Below are positions 54,762 to 62,812 of a stretch of 64,000 nucleotides of DNA, one piece after another. The stretch is from CAWCBH01 sp963793785 (GTDB taxonomy: Bacteria > Actinomycetota > Thermoleophilia > Solirubrobacterales > 70-9), in assembly GCA_963793785.1 (NCBI GenBank), contig CAWCBH010000003.1, positions 1,922,001 through 1,986,000 of the forward strand. Direction: 5' to 3'. Made by a program: the position numbers and the translations under genes. A model generated the notes under the pieces. The model was not told the DNA's origin and searched no databases. It saw only the letters and a list, made by a program, of their open reading frames with translations. The first letter of the stretch is position 1. The number at the start of each line of letters is the position of its first letter.

Positions 54762-55481
54762 TCAGGCGCTGTGGGTGTCGCCGGGGGCCAGCACCACGAC
54801 CGACGACGAGGTCTCCGACTCGACTTCGGACTTGAAGGCTTCGGCGTCGGTCTCGATCGGGGGGAAGGTGTCGTAGTGCATCGGGATCACGGTCTTGGCG
54901 CCGACGAACTCGGCCGCCACAACCGCGTCGCGGCGATCCATCGTGTAGTGGCCGCCGATCGGCAGCAGGGCGACGTCGACGTCGCTGCGCCGGGCGATCA
55001 GCTTCATGTCGCTGAACAGGCAGGTGTCGCCGGCGTGGTAGACGGTGGTCTCGCCGATCTTGATCACCAGCCCGGCGGGGACGCCGATCGAGATCCCGTG
55101 CTCGGCGCTGTACGGCGATTCCTCCGAGCCCGGCAACGTGTTCGTGTGCCAGGCCGGGACCAGCGAGATGTAGCCCCAGTCGAACTCGACCGTGCCCCCG
55201 AGGTTGGGGTCCGACAGCTTGTCCTCCGCGACCCCCTGGGAGCCGAGCCAGACGGCGAGCTCGACCATCGCCACGCAGTGGGCGCCGGTGCGGGTGGCGA
55301 CCCCGACCGCGTCGGCGACATGGTCGACATGCCCGTGGGTGATCGCGATGTGGGTCGGCTCGACCTCGTCGGCGGTCGCTACCGCCGCCGGGTTGTTGGG
55401 CTTCAGGAAGGGGTCGACGAGGACCGTCGTATCTCCCTCGCTGAGCTCGAAGCATGCATGTCCGTGGAACCTGATCTCCAT
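54762..55481 (-). CDS. UPF0173-type metal-dependent hydrolase (UlaG-like MBL fold)
   Basis: 239 residues, 'MEIRFHGHACFEL', metal motif 'AITHGHVDHVAD', 'VPAWHTNT', 'YHAGDTCLFSDM' and 'PIGGHYTMD' match the UPF0173/UlaG-like lactonase group exactly, including length. The substrate in bacteria is unknown. Follows the small hypothetical gene by 3 bases in an apparent operon. Confidence 0.9.
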   Translation of the reverse strand: MEIRFHGHACFELSEGDTTVLVDPFLKPNNPAAVATADEVEPTHIAITHGHVDHVADAVGVATRTGAHCVAMVELAVWLGSQGVAEDKLSDPNLGGTVEFDWGYISLVPAWHTNTLPGSEESPYSAEHGISIGVPAGLVIKIGETTVYHAGDTCLFSDMKLIARRSDVDVALLPIGGHYTMDRRDAVVAAEFVGAKTVIPMHYDTFPPIETDAEAFKSEVESETSSSVVVLAPGDTHSA

Positions 55482-55484
55482 CGT

Positions 55485-55871
55485 CTAGCTGTCTCCTTCG
55501 GTTGGTTCGTCGTCCGGGTCCATACCCGCTGACCCTGGAGACGAAAGCTCCTCCTGCAGCGCCCACCCGACCGCGACCCCGACCATCATCGCCATCCTCG
55601 CCTCCTCGGCGAGCAGGGTCCGCACCGCGGAGATCCGCTCCTCCGGATCGGGCCGGGTGGCCGCCTTCAGGGCCTCGGCGTCGTGGGCCTCGCCGAACCA
55701 GCCGGCGGCAAGCGTCGAGGCGAGCAGCTTCTGCAGGCCGGGTGCGACCTGAGCGACCAGGCGCTCGGCCTCGGCGAAGCGCTGCGGCTCGCTCAGGGCC
55801 TCGACGGCAGCCTGCAGACGCTGCTCGCTGTAGGGCCCGCGATCGGGCTGGGGTCCGGCCACCAGCGGCAA
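55485..55871 (-). CDS. Conserved hypothetical protein
   Basis: 128 residues, mostly helical ('EQRLQAAVEALSEPQRFAEAERLVAQVAPGLQKLLASTL', 'ERISAVRTLLAEEARMAMMVGVAVGWALQEEL') with a disordered acidic tail. The hydrophobic second helix could be amphipathic. No family recognised. Co-directional with the UPF0173 gene, whose ATG follows its stop almost directly. Confidence 0.6.
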   Translation of the reverse strand: MPLVAGPQPDRGPYSEQRLQAAVEALSEPQRFAEAERLVAQVAPGLQKLLASTLAAGWFGEAHDAEALKAATRPDPEERISAVRTLLAEEARMAMMVGVAVGWALQEELSSPGSAGMDPDDEPTEGDS

Positions 55872-55896
55872 GATATCCGCGCCGGCGCCGAGCCGA

Positions 55897-56706
55897 TCAG
55901 GCGGAGGCGCCGCGGCGCGCAGAGCCGGCCAGCTCGGCTGGGCGGAACTCCCACATCTGCAGGGCTCCGAAGTCCTCGAAGCCGACCCGCTCGTAGACCG
56001 GGCGGCCGAGCTTGGTGGCCTGCAGCGTCGAGGTCGCGCAACCGGCTTGTGCGGCGTCCCAGAGCGCTCGGCGCATCAACGCCGTGCCGAGCCCGCGTCC
56101 GCGCGCCTCGGGCTCGGTGGCGACGCTCCAGATCTCGCAGTCGTCGCCGTGGCGCAGCGTCGCCACCGTCGCCGCCGGCCTACCTTCGGCGTTGGCGATG
56201 TAGAGCCGCATGTCGGCCTCGGCGCCGATGCCGCGGACGACATCGGCGCCCATGCCTCGCACCCAGGTTCCCTCCGGATAGCCATAGGCGTGGTCGTTGA
56301 TCAGACAGCACGACTCGACGTCGCCATCGTCGGTCCAGTCGAGCTCCGCGAGGTCGGGGCGCGGATAGCCGCCGAGCTCGAGGCCCATCGCCCGCGGCTC
56401 GGCGTCGAGGACGTGGCCCGCGGCCTGCAGCGCAGCAGCAACCTCCCGGTCTGTTTCGGGAACCCACACCGTCCAGGCGCAACCGGCCTTCGCGTAAACG
56501 TCGGCAATCTCCCCACGAGCCGCAAGCAACGCCTCGGAGTCGGTGTAGCAACAGCTGTTGAAGACCGAGCGCTCGCGAGCGGCGGTGTTGACGATCGCGA
56601 AGATCCCTGGGCGCTGGAAGCAATCCGACCCCGTGGCGCGGGCGAAGACCTGCCAGGTGGCGAGCATGCTGCGGACCACGAGCGCGCTCCAGCCCGCCCG
56701 GTCCAT
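55897..56706 (-). CDS. GNAT-family N-acetyltransferase
   Basis: 269 residues. The C-terminal GNAT domain has the acetyl-CoA loop in 'SVATEPEARGRGLGTALMRRAL' and the final 'RPVYERVGFEDFGALQMWEF'. The N-terminal ~110 residues resemble the substrate-binding half of mycothiol-synthase-like double-GNAT proteins, but degenerate. Its ATG overlaps the methyltransferase stop (TGATG), so the pair is translationally coupled. Confidence 0.85.
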   Translation of the reverse strand: MDRAGWSALVVRSMLATWQVFARATGSDCFQRPGIFAIVNTAARERSVFNSCCYTDSEALLAARGEIADVYAKAGCAWTVWVPETDREVAAALQAAGHVLDAEPRAMGLELGGYPRPDLAELDWTDDGDVESCCLINDHAYGYPEGTWVRGMGADVVRGIGAEADMRLYIANAEGRPAATVATLRHGDDCEIWSVATEPEARGRGLGTALMRRALWDAAQAGCATSTLQATKLGRPVYERVGFEDFGALQMWEFRPAELAGSARRGASA

Positions 56707-57374
56707 CAGAGCTTCAGCGCCACCGTGACGCCGTCGGCGATGCCGATCATCGCCGCCCGGACCCGGTCATCGGCAGCGATCCGCCGGTTGACATCTCGGA
56801 TCGCGATCAGGCCCGGGTCCTCCTCGGCGGCGGGGTCGGCCACCTGACCGCCGCGGAAGACGTTGTCGAGCATCAGCACCCCGCCGCTGCGCAGCAGCCG
56901 CAGGCACTCCTCGTAGTAGTCGGGGTACTCGGACTTGTCGGCGTCGACGAACGCGAAGTCGAAGCTCTCCGCCGCCTCGATCGCCCGCAGCGACTCGAGC
57001 GCCGGCCCGAGGCGGATCTCGACCCGCTCGGCAAGTCCCGCCTCGGCGAGGTAGCGGGTCGCCACCTCCGTCCACTCCTCGTTGACGTCGAGGCTGACGA
57101 GGCGGCCGTCGGCCGGCAGGCCGCGGGCGATCGAGATCGCGCCGTAGCCCGTGAAGGTGCCGACCTCGAGCGCTTGCCGGGCGCCGATCGCCTCCACCAG
57201 CACCGTCATCAGGACCGCCTGCTCGGGCGCCGTCTGCATGATCGCCATCTCACCCGCGACCTGCTCGGTCTCGTCCGCGAGGCGCTCCAGCAGCTTGTCG
57301 ATGCCCGAGGAGTGCTGGACCGCGTAGCGGTGCAGCTCAGGCGTCATGACCGTGAACTTGTCAAGCCCGGACAC
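56706..57374 (-). CDS. SAM-dependent O-methyltransferase (caffeoyl-CoA OMT type)
   Basis: 222 residues: SAM loop 'ALEVGTFTGYGAISIARGLP', acidic 'LVSLDVNEEW', metal/active-site Asp in 'FDFAFVDADKSEYPDYYEE' and 'GGVLMLDNVFRGG'. Members methylate catechols or polyketide hydroxyls with Mg2+. Coupled to the GNAT gene; no clear pathway partners nearby. Confidence 0.92.
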   Translation of the reverse strand: MSGLDKFTVMTPELHRYAVQHSSGIDKLLERLADETEQVAGEMAIMQTAPEQAVLMTVLVEAIGARQALEVGTFTGYGAISIARGLPADGRLVSLDVNEEWTEVATRYLAEAGLAERVEIRLGPALESLRAIEAAESFDFAFVDADKSEYPDYYEECLRLLRSGGVLMLDNVFRGGQVADPAAEEDPGLIAIRDVNRRIAADDRVRAAMIGIADGVTVALKL

Positions 57375-57386
57375 GTCGGCGTGCCG

Positions 57387-58154
57387 CTAGTCGGCGGGGC
57401 GGAACGCCGCCGCCGCCAGGCCGGCGAGGAGGCCGACAGCGCCGCCCGCAAGGCCGGCGAAGACGTTCGCCACGTCGTCGAAGATCGGCAGCGCCAGGAT
57501 GACCGCCGCGGCGACGGCGACCCCGACCTTGTCGTAGTCCTCGTCGATCGCGGATCGCGCCTCGGCACGCCGCAGGGCCAGCCAGGCGGCGATCGCTCCG
57601 AGCGCGACGCCGTTTCCCCCGGCGATCACGACCACGGAATCGCGGGCGTCCTCGATCGCGTAGCCGGCGACCATCCCCAGCGACCCGCAGGCGAGGAGCA
57701 ACACCGCGGTCGAAACCGATCCCAGCCGGCGCTCGAGGCCGGGGCCGAAGAGCGCCAGCGCCACCCCGACGACGAACAGGTACCCGACGTCGGTGTAGAC
57801 GAAGGGGGCGATCAGGTATCTCCACCAATCGGACTCCAGCGGCGCGACCAGGGCCCCGAGCGTCACGATCGACTCTCCCGAGGCGCGCTCAGCGATCAGC
57901 AGGCAGGCGGAGGCCAGGATCACCGCCAGGGTCACATACGGCAGCCCGGTCTCCAGCGACTCGACCCGGGGCCGCCGCAGGCGAGGCCGGCGCCGGCGCG
58001 ACCGTGGCTGCTTTGCCTCCAACGCGTCCCCCCGCCGCTGCAGCTTCGGAGCCCGTTTGCGCAGCCGGGCCCCGCAGTAGGGGCACTCGGTCACGTAGGG
58101 ACTCACCTCGGAGCCGCAGTTCTTGCAGACGACGCTGAGCTCGGTTTCGCTCAT
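57387..58154 (-). CDS. Zinc-ribbon + catalytically inactive rhomboid-fold membrane protein
   Basis: 255 residues. N-terminal zinc ribbon (CKNC...CPYC, residues 10-27), a basic linker, then about six membrane helices with the rhomboid arrangement: 'WWRYLIAPFVYTDVGYLFVVGVALALFGPGLERRLGS' matches the L1 loop/TM2 region. In TM4 the catalytic GxSG is 'GGNG', with no Ser. The TM6 His is also absent ('DDVANVFAGLAGG'). It should therefore be a pseudo-protease that binds membrane proteins. Start overlaps the upstream HxlR stop by 4 bases. Confidence 0.75.
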   Translation of the reverse strand: MSETELSVVCKNCGSEVSPYVTECPYCGARLRKRAPKLQRRGDALEAKQPRSRRRRPRLRRPRVESLETGLPYVTLAVILASACLLIAERASGESIVTLGALVAPLESDWWRYLIAPFVYTDVGYLFVVGVALALFGPGLERRLGSVSTAVLLLACGSLGMVAGYAIEDARDSVVVIAGGNGVALGAIAAWLALRRAEARSAIDEDYDKVGVAVAAAVILALPIFDDVANVFAGLAGGAVGLLAGLAAAAFRPAD

Positions 58155-58471
58155 CTCGAATCCTCGCGATCGAGAATAGCCTTCTCGCGCTCGCGGGCCG
58201 CGACCTCGGCCCAGCGGTTCAGCTCGTAGAGCAGTCGCGCCAGCTCCCGCCCCGCCGCGGTGAGGACGTAGCGACCGTCGGCCCCCCGCTCGAGGACACC
58301 CCCGTCGCGAAGCTCGCGCAGTCGCTGGGAGAGGACCGAGGAGCTGGCGCCCAGCCGCCTGCGAAGCGACTCGAACCCGAGCGCGTCGCGACGCAGCTCC
58401 CAGACGGTTCGCAATGCCCAGCGCCGCCCGAGCAGGTCGAGAACGGCCAGGACGGGCTTGGAGGACGGCAT
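58151..58471 (-). CDS. HxlR-family winged-helix regulator
   Basis: 106 residues: 'VLDLLGRRWALRTVWELRRDALGFESLRRRLGASSSVLSQRLRELRDGGVL' is the HxlR wHTH, with the wing 'RGADGRYVLTAAGRELARLL'. There is no N-terminal Cys redox switch as in HypR, so it may sense a ligand. Translationally coupled to the inactive rhomboid gene. Confidence 0.88.
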   Translation of the reverse strand: MPSSKPVLAVLDLLGRRWALRTVWELRRDALGFESLRRRLGASSSVLSQRLRELRDGGVLERGADGRYVLTAAGRELARLLYELNRWAEVAAREREKAILDREDSR

Positions 58472-58478
58472 CGCTGCG

Positions 58479-58525
58479 ATTTTCGAACTATTTGCTCGTT
58501 ATTTCAAGCATCTAACTGCGAAAAT
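58479..58525 (-). promoter_or_regulatory. Promoter and inverted repeat before the hxlR gene
   Basis: On the minus strand TTGAAA (58502-58507) and GAAAAT (58479-58484) are spaced by exactly 17 bases, and transcription would begin within a few bases of the ATG at 58471. ATTTTCG (58479) and CGAAAAT (58519) form an inverted repeat over the same promoter, suitable for autoregulation. Confidence 0.45.
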
Positions 58526-58532
58526 AGAAGTG

Positions 58533-59642
58533 CTAGGCGCTTGTTTGCTCGCAGAGGTGCCTGACCAGGCCCTCCATCGTGCCGCTCTCGTCTCGAGCCT
58601 GCAGCTGGCGCCGGGCGCCGCTGCCGGCCTCGATCAGCCCGTTGAGGCCGGCGAAGGCGCTCTCGCAGCCGAGCTCGGCTGCGTCGGGCACCAGCTCCTC
58701 GATCATCTCGGCGGCCAGCTCCCTGGCGGGCGCGCGGCGATCGCGGGGCAGGTCGACCAGATCGCCCTCGATGCCGCGCAGCGCCGCCCGCACCTTGTTG
58801 TCGTCGATCAGCTCGGTCGGGACCTCGATCAGCGGCTTCTCGTCATCGAAGTTGGCGGCGTAGCGGTGCACCAGGCAGATCGCCAGCGCGGCCAGCGCCA
58901 CGGTGTCCTCGAGGCGCGTCTGCTGGTCGTAGGCGCGCACCTCGACGGTCCCCAGGTTGGGGTGCGGGCGCACGTCCCACCACAGGTATGTGTAGTCGGG
59001 GATCGCGCCCGCGTTCATCATCAGCTCGACGCGGCGCGAGAAGATCTCCCAGCTCCCGTAGTGCGGTGGGATCCCGACCCGCGGGAAATGGCGGAATATC
59101 GGCGTGCGGGCCGAGGCCATCCCGGTGTCCTCGCCGCGCCAGTAGGGCGAGTTCGCCGACAGCGCCAGCATCAGCGGGATGTGGCGCCGGACTCCATCGG
59201 CGACGTAGATCGCCTTGTCGGGGCCGTCGATGCCGACGTGGACATGGGTCCCGAAGATCAGCTCCTGACGGGCGATCCAGCCGAGCTCGGAGGCGAGCTT
59301 TCGGTAGCGGGGGCGGTCGACGATCAGCTGCTCCTCCCAGCGAGCCGTCGGATGGGTGCCGGCGGCGGCCACCAACATCCCGTTGCGCTCGGCACAGCTC
59401 GCCACCCGCTGCCGCAGCGCCCGCAGCTGTTCCGCCGCCAGATCGAGGTTCTGGCAGGGCTCGGTGGCGATCTCCAGCACCGACTGCATCAGCTCCGGCT
59501 TGATGTGCCCGACCCCGTCCTCGTCCGCGTCGGCCAGGATCTGCTCGATCCCCTGCGCAAGGTCGAGGCTCTCGGGGTCGACCAGCATCAGCTCTTCCTC
59601 GATGCCGACCGTGAACGGATTGCCTGTGAATCGATGGTCCAT
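58533..59642 (-). CDS. Carboxylate-amine ligase (YbdK, glutamate-cysteine ligase type 2 family)
   Basis: 369 residues from ATG 59642 (GGGGAG 10 bases upstream; ATG 59666 adds 8). 'VGIEEELMLVDPESLDL', 'HVHVGIDGPDKAIYVADGVR', 'ALSANSPYWRGEDTGMASART' and 'VEVRAYDQQTRLEDTVALAAL' are the GCS2/YbdK signatures. Homologues have weak glutamate-cysteine ligase activity; in mycothiol producers the true substrate is unclear. Divergent from the aldolase gene. Confidence 0.9.
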   Translation of the reverse strand: MDHRFTGNPFTVGIEEELMLVDPESLDLAQGIEQILADADEDGVGHIKPELMQSVLEIATEPCQNLDLAAEQLRALRQRVASCAERNGMLVAAAGTHPTARWEEQLIVDRPRYRKLASELGWIARQELIFGTHVHVGIDGPDKAIYVADGVRRHIPLMLALSANSPYWRGEDTGMASARTPIFRHFPRVGIPPHYGSWEIFSRRVELMMNAGAIPDYTYLWWDVRPHPNLGTVEVRAYDQQTRLEDTVALAALAICLVHRYAANFDDEKPLIEVPTELIDDNKVRAALRGIEGDLVDLPRDRRAPARELAAEMIEELVPDAAELGCESAFAGLNGLIEAGSGARRQLQARDESGTMEGLVRHLCEQTSA

Positions 59643-59757
59643 TCCGACGCGCTCCCCGCTACCCATTTGAGGGGCGATCGTAGTCTCGCTTCCGGAGCGC
59701 TGCGCCCGCAACCGGTGGCATACTGGCGTCGCACCCGTCACCGAGGAGGAACCTGGA

Positions 59758-60675
59758 GTGGAAGTGAAAAGCCTGACCGAGCAGAAGTCCCTGCTTGCGA
59801 CGCTGGCGCCGGGCAAGCGCGCCCGGCTGCGCCGGCTGCTGTTCGAATTCGGGCCCGGGCAGGGAACGCTGCTGCTGCTGCCGATCGACCAAGGCATCGA
59901 GCACGGGCCGCGAGACTTCTTCCCCAATCCGGCCTCCAAGGATCCCGAGTACCAGTTCAGGCTCGCGGCCGAGGCGGGCTACTCGGCGATCGCCTGCCAG
60001 ATCGGCCTGGCGACGAAGTACTACCCCGACTACGCGGGACAGGTGCCGCTGATCCTCAAGGTCAACGGGCGCACCGACGTCCCGCCCTCCGACGAGGCGC
60101 TGTCGACCTGCAACGCCAGCGTCGAGGACGCGGTACGGCTGGGGGCCGACGCGGTCGGCTACACCCTCTACGTCGGGTCCCCGCGCCAGGACGACGACCT
60201 CGCCCAGCTGCGGGGGGTGCGCCAGGACTGCGAGCGCTACGGGATGCCGCTGGTGATCTGGTCCTACCCGCGCGGCTCGGCGATCGACGCCAAGGGCGGC
60301 CGCGACAGCTTCTACGCGATCGACTATGCGGCGCGGATGGCGATGGAGATGGGCGCCGACATCGTCAAGCTCAACATGCCGAAGTTCTCCGACAACGACA
60401 AGGACGCGCCCGCTCCCTACAACGAGATGGACGTCAGCCCCGAGGAGGCGATCCGGCAGTGCGTGGAGTCGGCCGGTCGCTCGCTGGTCGTGCTCTCGGG
60501 AGGCTCGCGGACCGACGACGAGACCGTGATCTCCAACACCCGCTCGGTGATGGAGGCGGGGGGCTCGGGGGTGATCTTCGGTCGCAACGTTTGGCAGCGG
60601 GAGTGGAGCGCGGCGCTGGAGATCATCGAGCAGATCAAGGAGACCCTGCTCGGAAACGTGCGGCGGATTCCCTAG
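59758..60675 (+). CDS. Class I fructose-bisphosphate aldolase (DhnA/archaeal type)
   Basis: 305 residues from GTG 59758 (GAGGAGGAACCTGGA before it). TIM barrel with 'LLLLPIDQGIEHGPRDFF', 'VGYTLYVGS', the Schiff-base Lys in 'ADIVKLNMPKF', 'VVLSGGSRTDDE' and the phosphate-binding 'GGSGVIFGRNVWQRE'. Catalyses fructose-1,6-bisphosphate cleavage or synthesis in glycolysis/gluconeogenesis without metal. Confidence 0.92.
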   Translation: MEVKSLTEQKSLLATLAPGKRARLRRLLFEFGPGQGTLLLLPIDQGIEHGPRDFFPNPASKDPEYQFRLAAEAGYSAIACQIGLATKYYPDYAGQVPLILKVNGRTDVPPSDEALSTCNASVEDAVRLGADAVGYTLYVGSPRQDDDLAQLRGVRQDCERYGMPLVIWSYPRGSAIDAKGGRDSFYAIDYAARMAMEMGADIVKLNMPKFSDNDKDAPAPYNEMDVSPEEAIRQCVESAGRSLVVLSGGSRTDDETVISNTRSVMEAGGSGVIFGRNVWQREWSAALEIIEQIKETLLGNVRRIP

Positions 60676-60726
60676 CCGCTCGCCGCGCCGGCCAGAGAAT
60701 CCTGCCCCCGGCCGGCTTGACGGAGG

Positions 60727-61248
60727 ATGAGCCGAATCCGCCCACCGGGCCTGGCCGGTCTGCTTATCTTGATCGTGATCGCCGCCCTGCTGCTGCTGGG
60801 GGACGAGGGCGCCGAGCGTGAGGACCCCGAGCCCGGTTCGGGCTCGCTGACGGTGCGGGTGGCTCGGGTGATCGACGGCGACACGGTCGAGATCGAGGTC
60901 GACGGGGATCGTGACGACGTCCGCTACATCGGCATCGACACACCCGAGTCGGTGCAGCCCGGCGAGCCGGTCGAGTGCTTCGGGGTTCCTGCCTCGGACG
61001 CGAATCGCCGCCTCGTCGAGGGACGCAGGGTGAGGCTCGTCTTCGACGCCGAGCGCCGGGACACCTACGGGCGCCTGCTGGCCTACGTCTACCTCGGCCG
61101 GCGGCAGGTGAACGCCGTTCTGGTCAGGCGCGGTCTTGCCCGGACGCTGACGATCCCGCCCAACGACCGCTTCGCACCGCGCCTTCGCCGGCTCGAGCGC
61201 CGGGCGGCGATCGCCGGGCGGGGGCTGTGGGGCGCCTGCCGGCCCTGA
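60727..61248 (+). CDS. Secreted/membrane-anchored thermonuclease (SNase domain)
   Basis: 173 residues: an N-terminal helix 'GLAGLLILIVIAALLLL' (signal or anchor), then a staphylococcal-nuclease fold with 'ARVIDGDTVEIEVDG', 'DVRYIGIDTPESV' and the second catalytic Arg/Glu region 'RDTYGRLLAYVYLGRRQVN'. Ca-dependent nuclease outside the membrane. A palindrome, CCGCAGGCCTGCGG (61252-61265), just after the stop may terminate it. Confidence 0.9.
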   Translation: MSRIRPPGLAGLLILIVIAALLLLGDEGAEREDPEPGSGSLTVRVARVIDGDTVEIEVDGDRDDVRYIGIDTPESVQPGEPVECFGVPASDANRRLVEGRRVRLVFDAERRDTYGRLLAYVYLGRRQVNAVLVRRGLARTLTIPPNDRFAPRLRRLERRAAIAGRGLWGACRP

Positions 61249-61330
61249 GCGCCGCAGGCCTGCGGGCTGCTTTGCTAGTTTCAGCCGCGCCTGACCACGC
61301 CGAGGCGCCGGCGGATCTCAGGGGCAAGCC

Positions 61331-61570
61331 ATGAAGATGCGACAGTCCATATCGCAGTTCGAGGTTGCCTTCGAGCAGGAGACCTCGCTGGAGCGCCGCC
61401 GTCGCGAGCAGCTGCGCCGGCGCGCCGCGAACCGCTCTCGCGCCCGCCGCATCGCCCGAACCGAGCAGAAGGGCAAGGTCCGTTTCAGCGTTCTCGTCGT
61501 CTGCCTGACGCTGACCGTGGCGACGGTCGTCGTGGCGATGTTCGAAACCCTGGCCTGGCTTATGGCCTGA
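61331..61570 (+). CDS. Small basic single-pass membrane protein, hypothetical
   Basis: 79 residues from ATG 61331 (ATG 61337 also possible). A strongly basic helix ('LERRRREQLRRRAANRSRARRIARTEQKGK') precedes one C-terminal membrane span 'FSVLVVCLTLTVATVVVAMFETLAWLM'. Cytoplasmic basic arm plus anchor could bind DNA, RNA or lipid head groups. It converges on csrA with an 11-base overlap. No family recognised. Confidence 0.6.
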   Translation: MKMRQSISQFEVAFEQETSLERRRREQLRRRAANRSRARRIARTEQKGKVRFSVLVVCLTLTVATVVVAMFETLAWLMA

Positions 61571-61787
61571 CCGAGAGGTCGGGCAGCATCGACTCCTCGC
61601 CGGCTCCGACCGCCGCGGCTTCGTTCTCGGCCTCGATGCGCAGGAAGACCTCCTTGCGGAAGACGGGGACCTCACCTGGAGCCGAGATCCCGATCCGGAC
61701 CTTCTCGCCGGCGACGGCGAGGACCGTCACCTCGACGTCGTCGCCGATCATGATGCTCTGGTTGCTTCGTCTGGTCAGTACGAGCAT
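61560..61787 (-). CDS. csrA: Carbon storage regulator CsrA
   Basis: 75 residues, 'MLVLTRRSNQSIMIGDDVEVTVLAVAGEKVRIGISAP' then 'VFRKEVFLRIEAEN': full CsrA, including the RNA-binding N-terminal strand (Leu4, Arg6) and the later basic patch, plus a 15-residue acidic tail. Binds GGA-containing leaders to block translation. In many Gram-positives it sits with flagellar genes; none is visible here. Confidence 0.95.
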   Translation of the reverse strand: MLVLTRRSNQSIMIGDDVEVTVLAVAGEKVRIGISAPGEVPVFRKEVFLRIEAENEAAAVGAGEESMLPDLSVRP

Positions 61788-61902
61788 TTGCGCCTCCCGC
61801 GCATTCTTGTTCCCCTACCTAATACTTGGTAAACCTGGGCGGGGAGCTTGGCAGGTTCGGGGCGGATAATCAACGCCCATCTGGAATAGACTCGCCGCCG
61901 CG

Positions 61903-62463
61903 ATGGCCTCTCGCTCGCTGCGGTCCCAGCTGAACCAGATCCGCGCCTGGGTGCGCCAGGGTCGGACCGATGCCTGGATCGCCCACCAGCTCGAGGTCAG
62001 CGCCTCGGAGCTGCGCGAGTTCCGCAGCCAGCACGGGCTCTCCCCCGACGACGAGGACAGCGGCCAGGAGGTCGACCTCCGGGACGAGATCGAGGCTGAG
62101 ATCGAGGCCGCCACGGCCGAGGTCGACGATGAGGACGAATCGGGGGACGGCGAATCAGCTGGCGACGAATCGGCGGGCGAGGAGACCGAGCCGGACGGAA
62201 GCGAGGCTGAGGGCCGCCCGAAACGGCGCCGGCGCCGCGGCCGGCGCGGTGGACGCGGACGTCGCCGAGCCGATCTCGAGGCGACCTTCGACCACGGCGA
62301 GAAAGACGGCTTCGGGCTCTGGCTCGACCCCGCGATCGCCGACGACTCGACCTATGCCGAGCACTGGGCGGGCCACCGCGAGGTGACGGTGAGGTTCGAG
62401 CCCGACCAGATCGTCGTCCGCCGGGCCGGCGAGCCCGGACCAGACGAGAGCGCCGAGGACTAG
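61903..62463 (+). CDS. Hypothetical protein with helix-turn-helix-like start, acidic linker and basic patch
   Basis: 186 residues in four parts. Residues 1-45 are HTH-like ('LNQIRAWVRQGRTDAWIAHQLEVSASELREFRSQ'). Residues 46-105 are almost pure Asp/Glu/Ser. Residues 106-125 are Arg/Gly-rich ('RPKRRRRRGRRGGRGRRR'). A compact C-terminal domain follows ('DGFGLWLDPAIADDSTYAEHWAGHREVTVRF'). It probably interacts with nucleic acid through the basic patch. No family recognised. Confidence 0.65.
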   Translation: MASRSLRSQLNQIRAWVRQGRTDAWIAHQLEVSASELREFRSQHGLSPDDEDSGQEVDLRDEIEAEIEAATAEVDDEDESGDGESAGDESAGEETEPDGSEAEGRPKRRRRRGRRGGRGRRRADLEATFDHGEKDGFGLWLDPAIADDSTYAEHWAGHREVTVRFEPDQIVVRRAGEPGPDESAED

Positions 62464-62789
62464 TCCACGGCCAGCTGCCGGCCGCCGGCGAAGTCGCTCG
62501 CGCCGCGCAGGTAGAGCCAGAAGGCCGCGTCGGCGAGCTGCTGCGGCTCCAATGCAGCCTGCGGCGCGACCGCGAGCGCAACCTCCAGGCACCAGTCGGT
62601 GCCCTCGGAGTAAAGCTGGGCCAGATCGGCGGCCCGGAAGGTCGGGCCGATGCGGCGCCTCAGCTCTTCGCGGACCGCGCTGACGACCCGGTCGGCCTGG
62701 CGGTAGGCGGCAGGATCCGAACGCAGCTCCTCGAGCCGGCGCCAGCCCTCCTCCCACTGGAAGAGAGCGTTCTCGAACGGGTAGGCCAT
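62460..62789 (-). CDS. Conserved hypothetical protein
   Basis: 109 residues from ATG 62789 ('MAYPFENALFQWEEGWRRLEEL'); upstream in-frame codons run into the neighbouring gene. All-helical, with two longer helices ('YRQADRVVSAVREELRRRIG', 'PQQLADAAFWLYLRGASDFAGG') and a central 'LAQLYSEGTDWCLEVALAVAP'. Converges on the preceding gene with a 4-base (CTAG) overlap. No known family. Confidence 0.6.
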   Translation of the reverse strand: MAYPFENALFQWEEGWRRLEELRSDPAAYRQADRVVSAVREELRRRIGPTFRAADLAQLYSEGTDWCLEVALAVAPQAALEPQQLADAAFWLYLRGASDFAGGRQLAVD

Positions 62790-62812
62790 CGCGATTACGT
62801 TAGCTGGGACCG

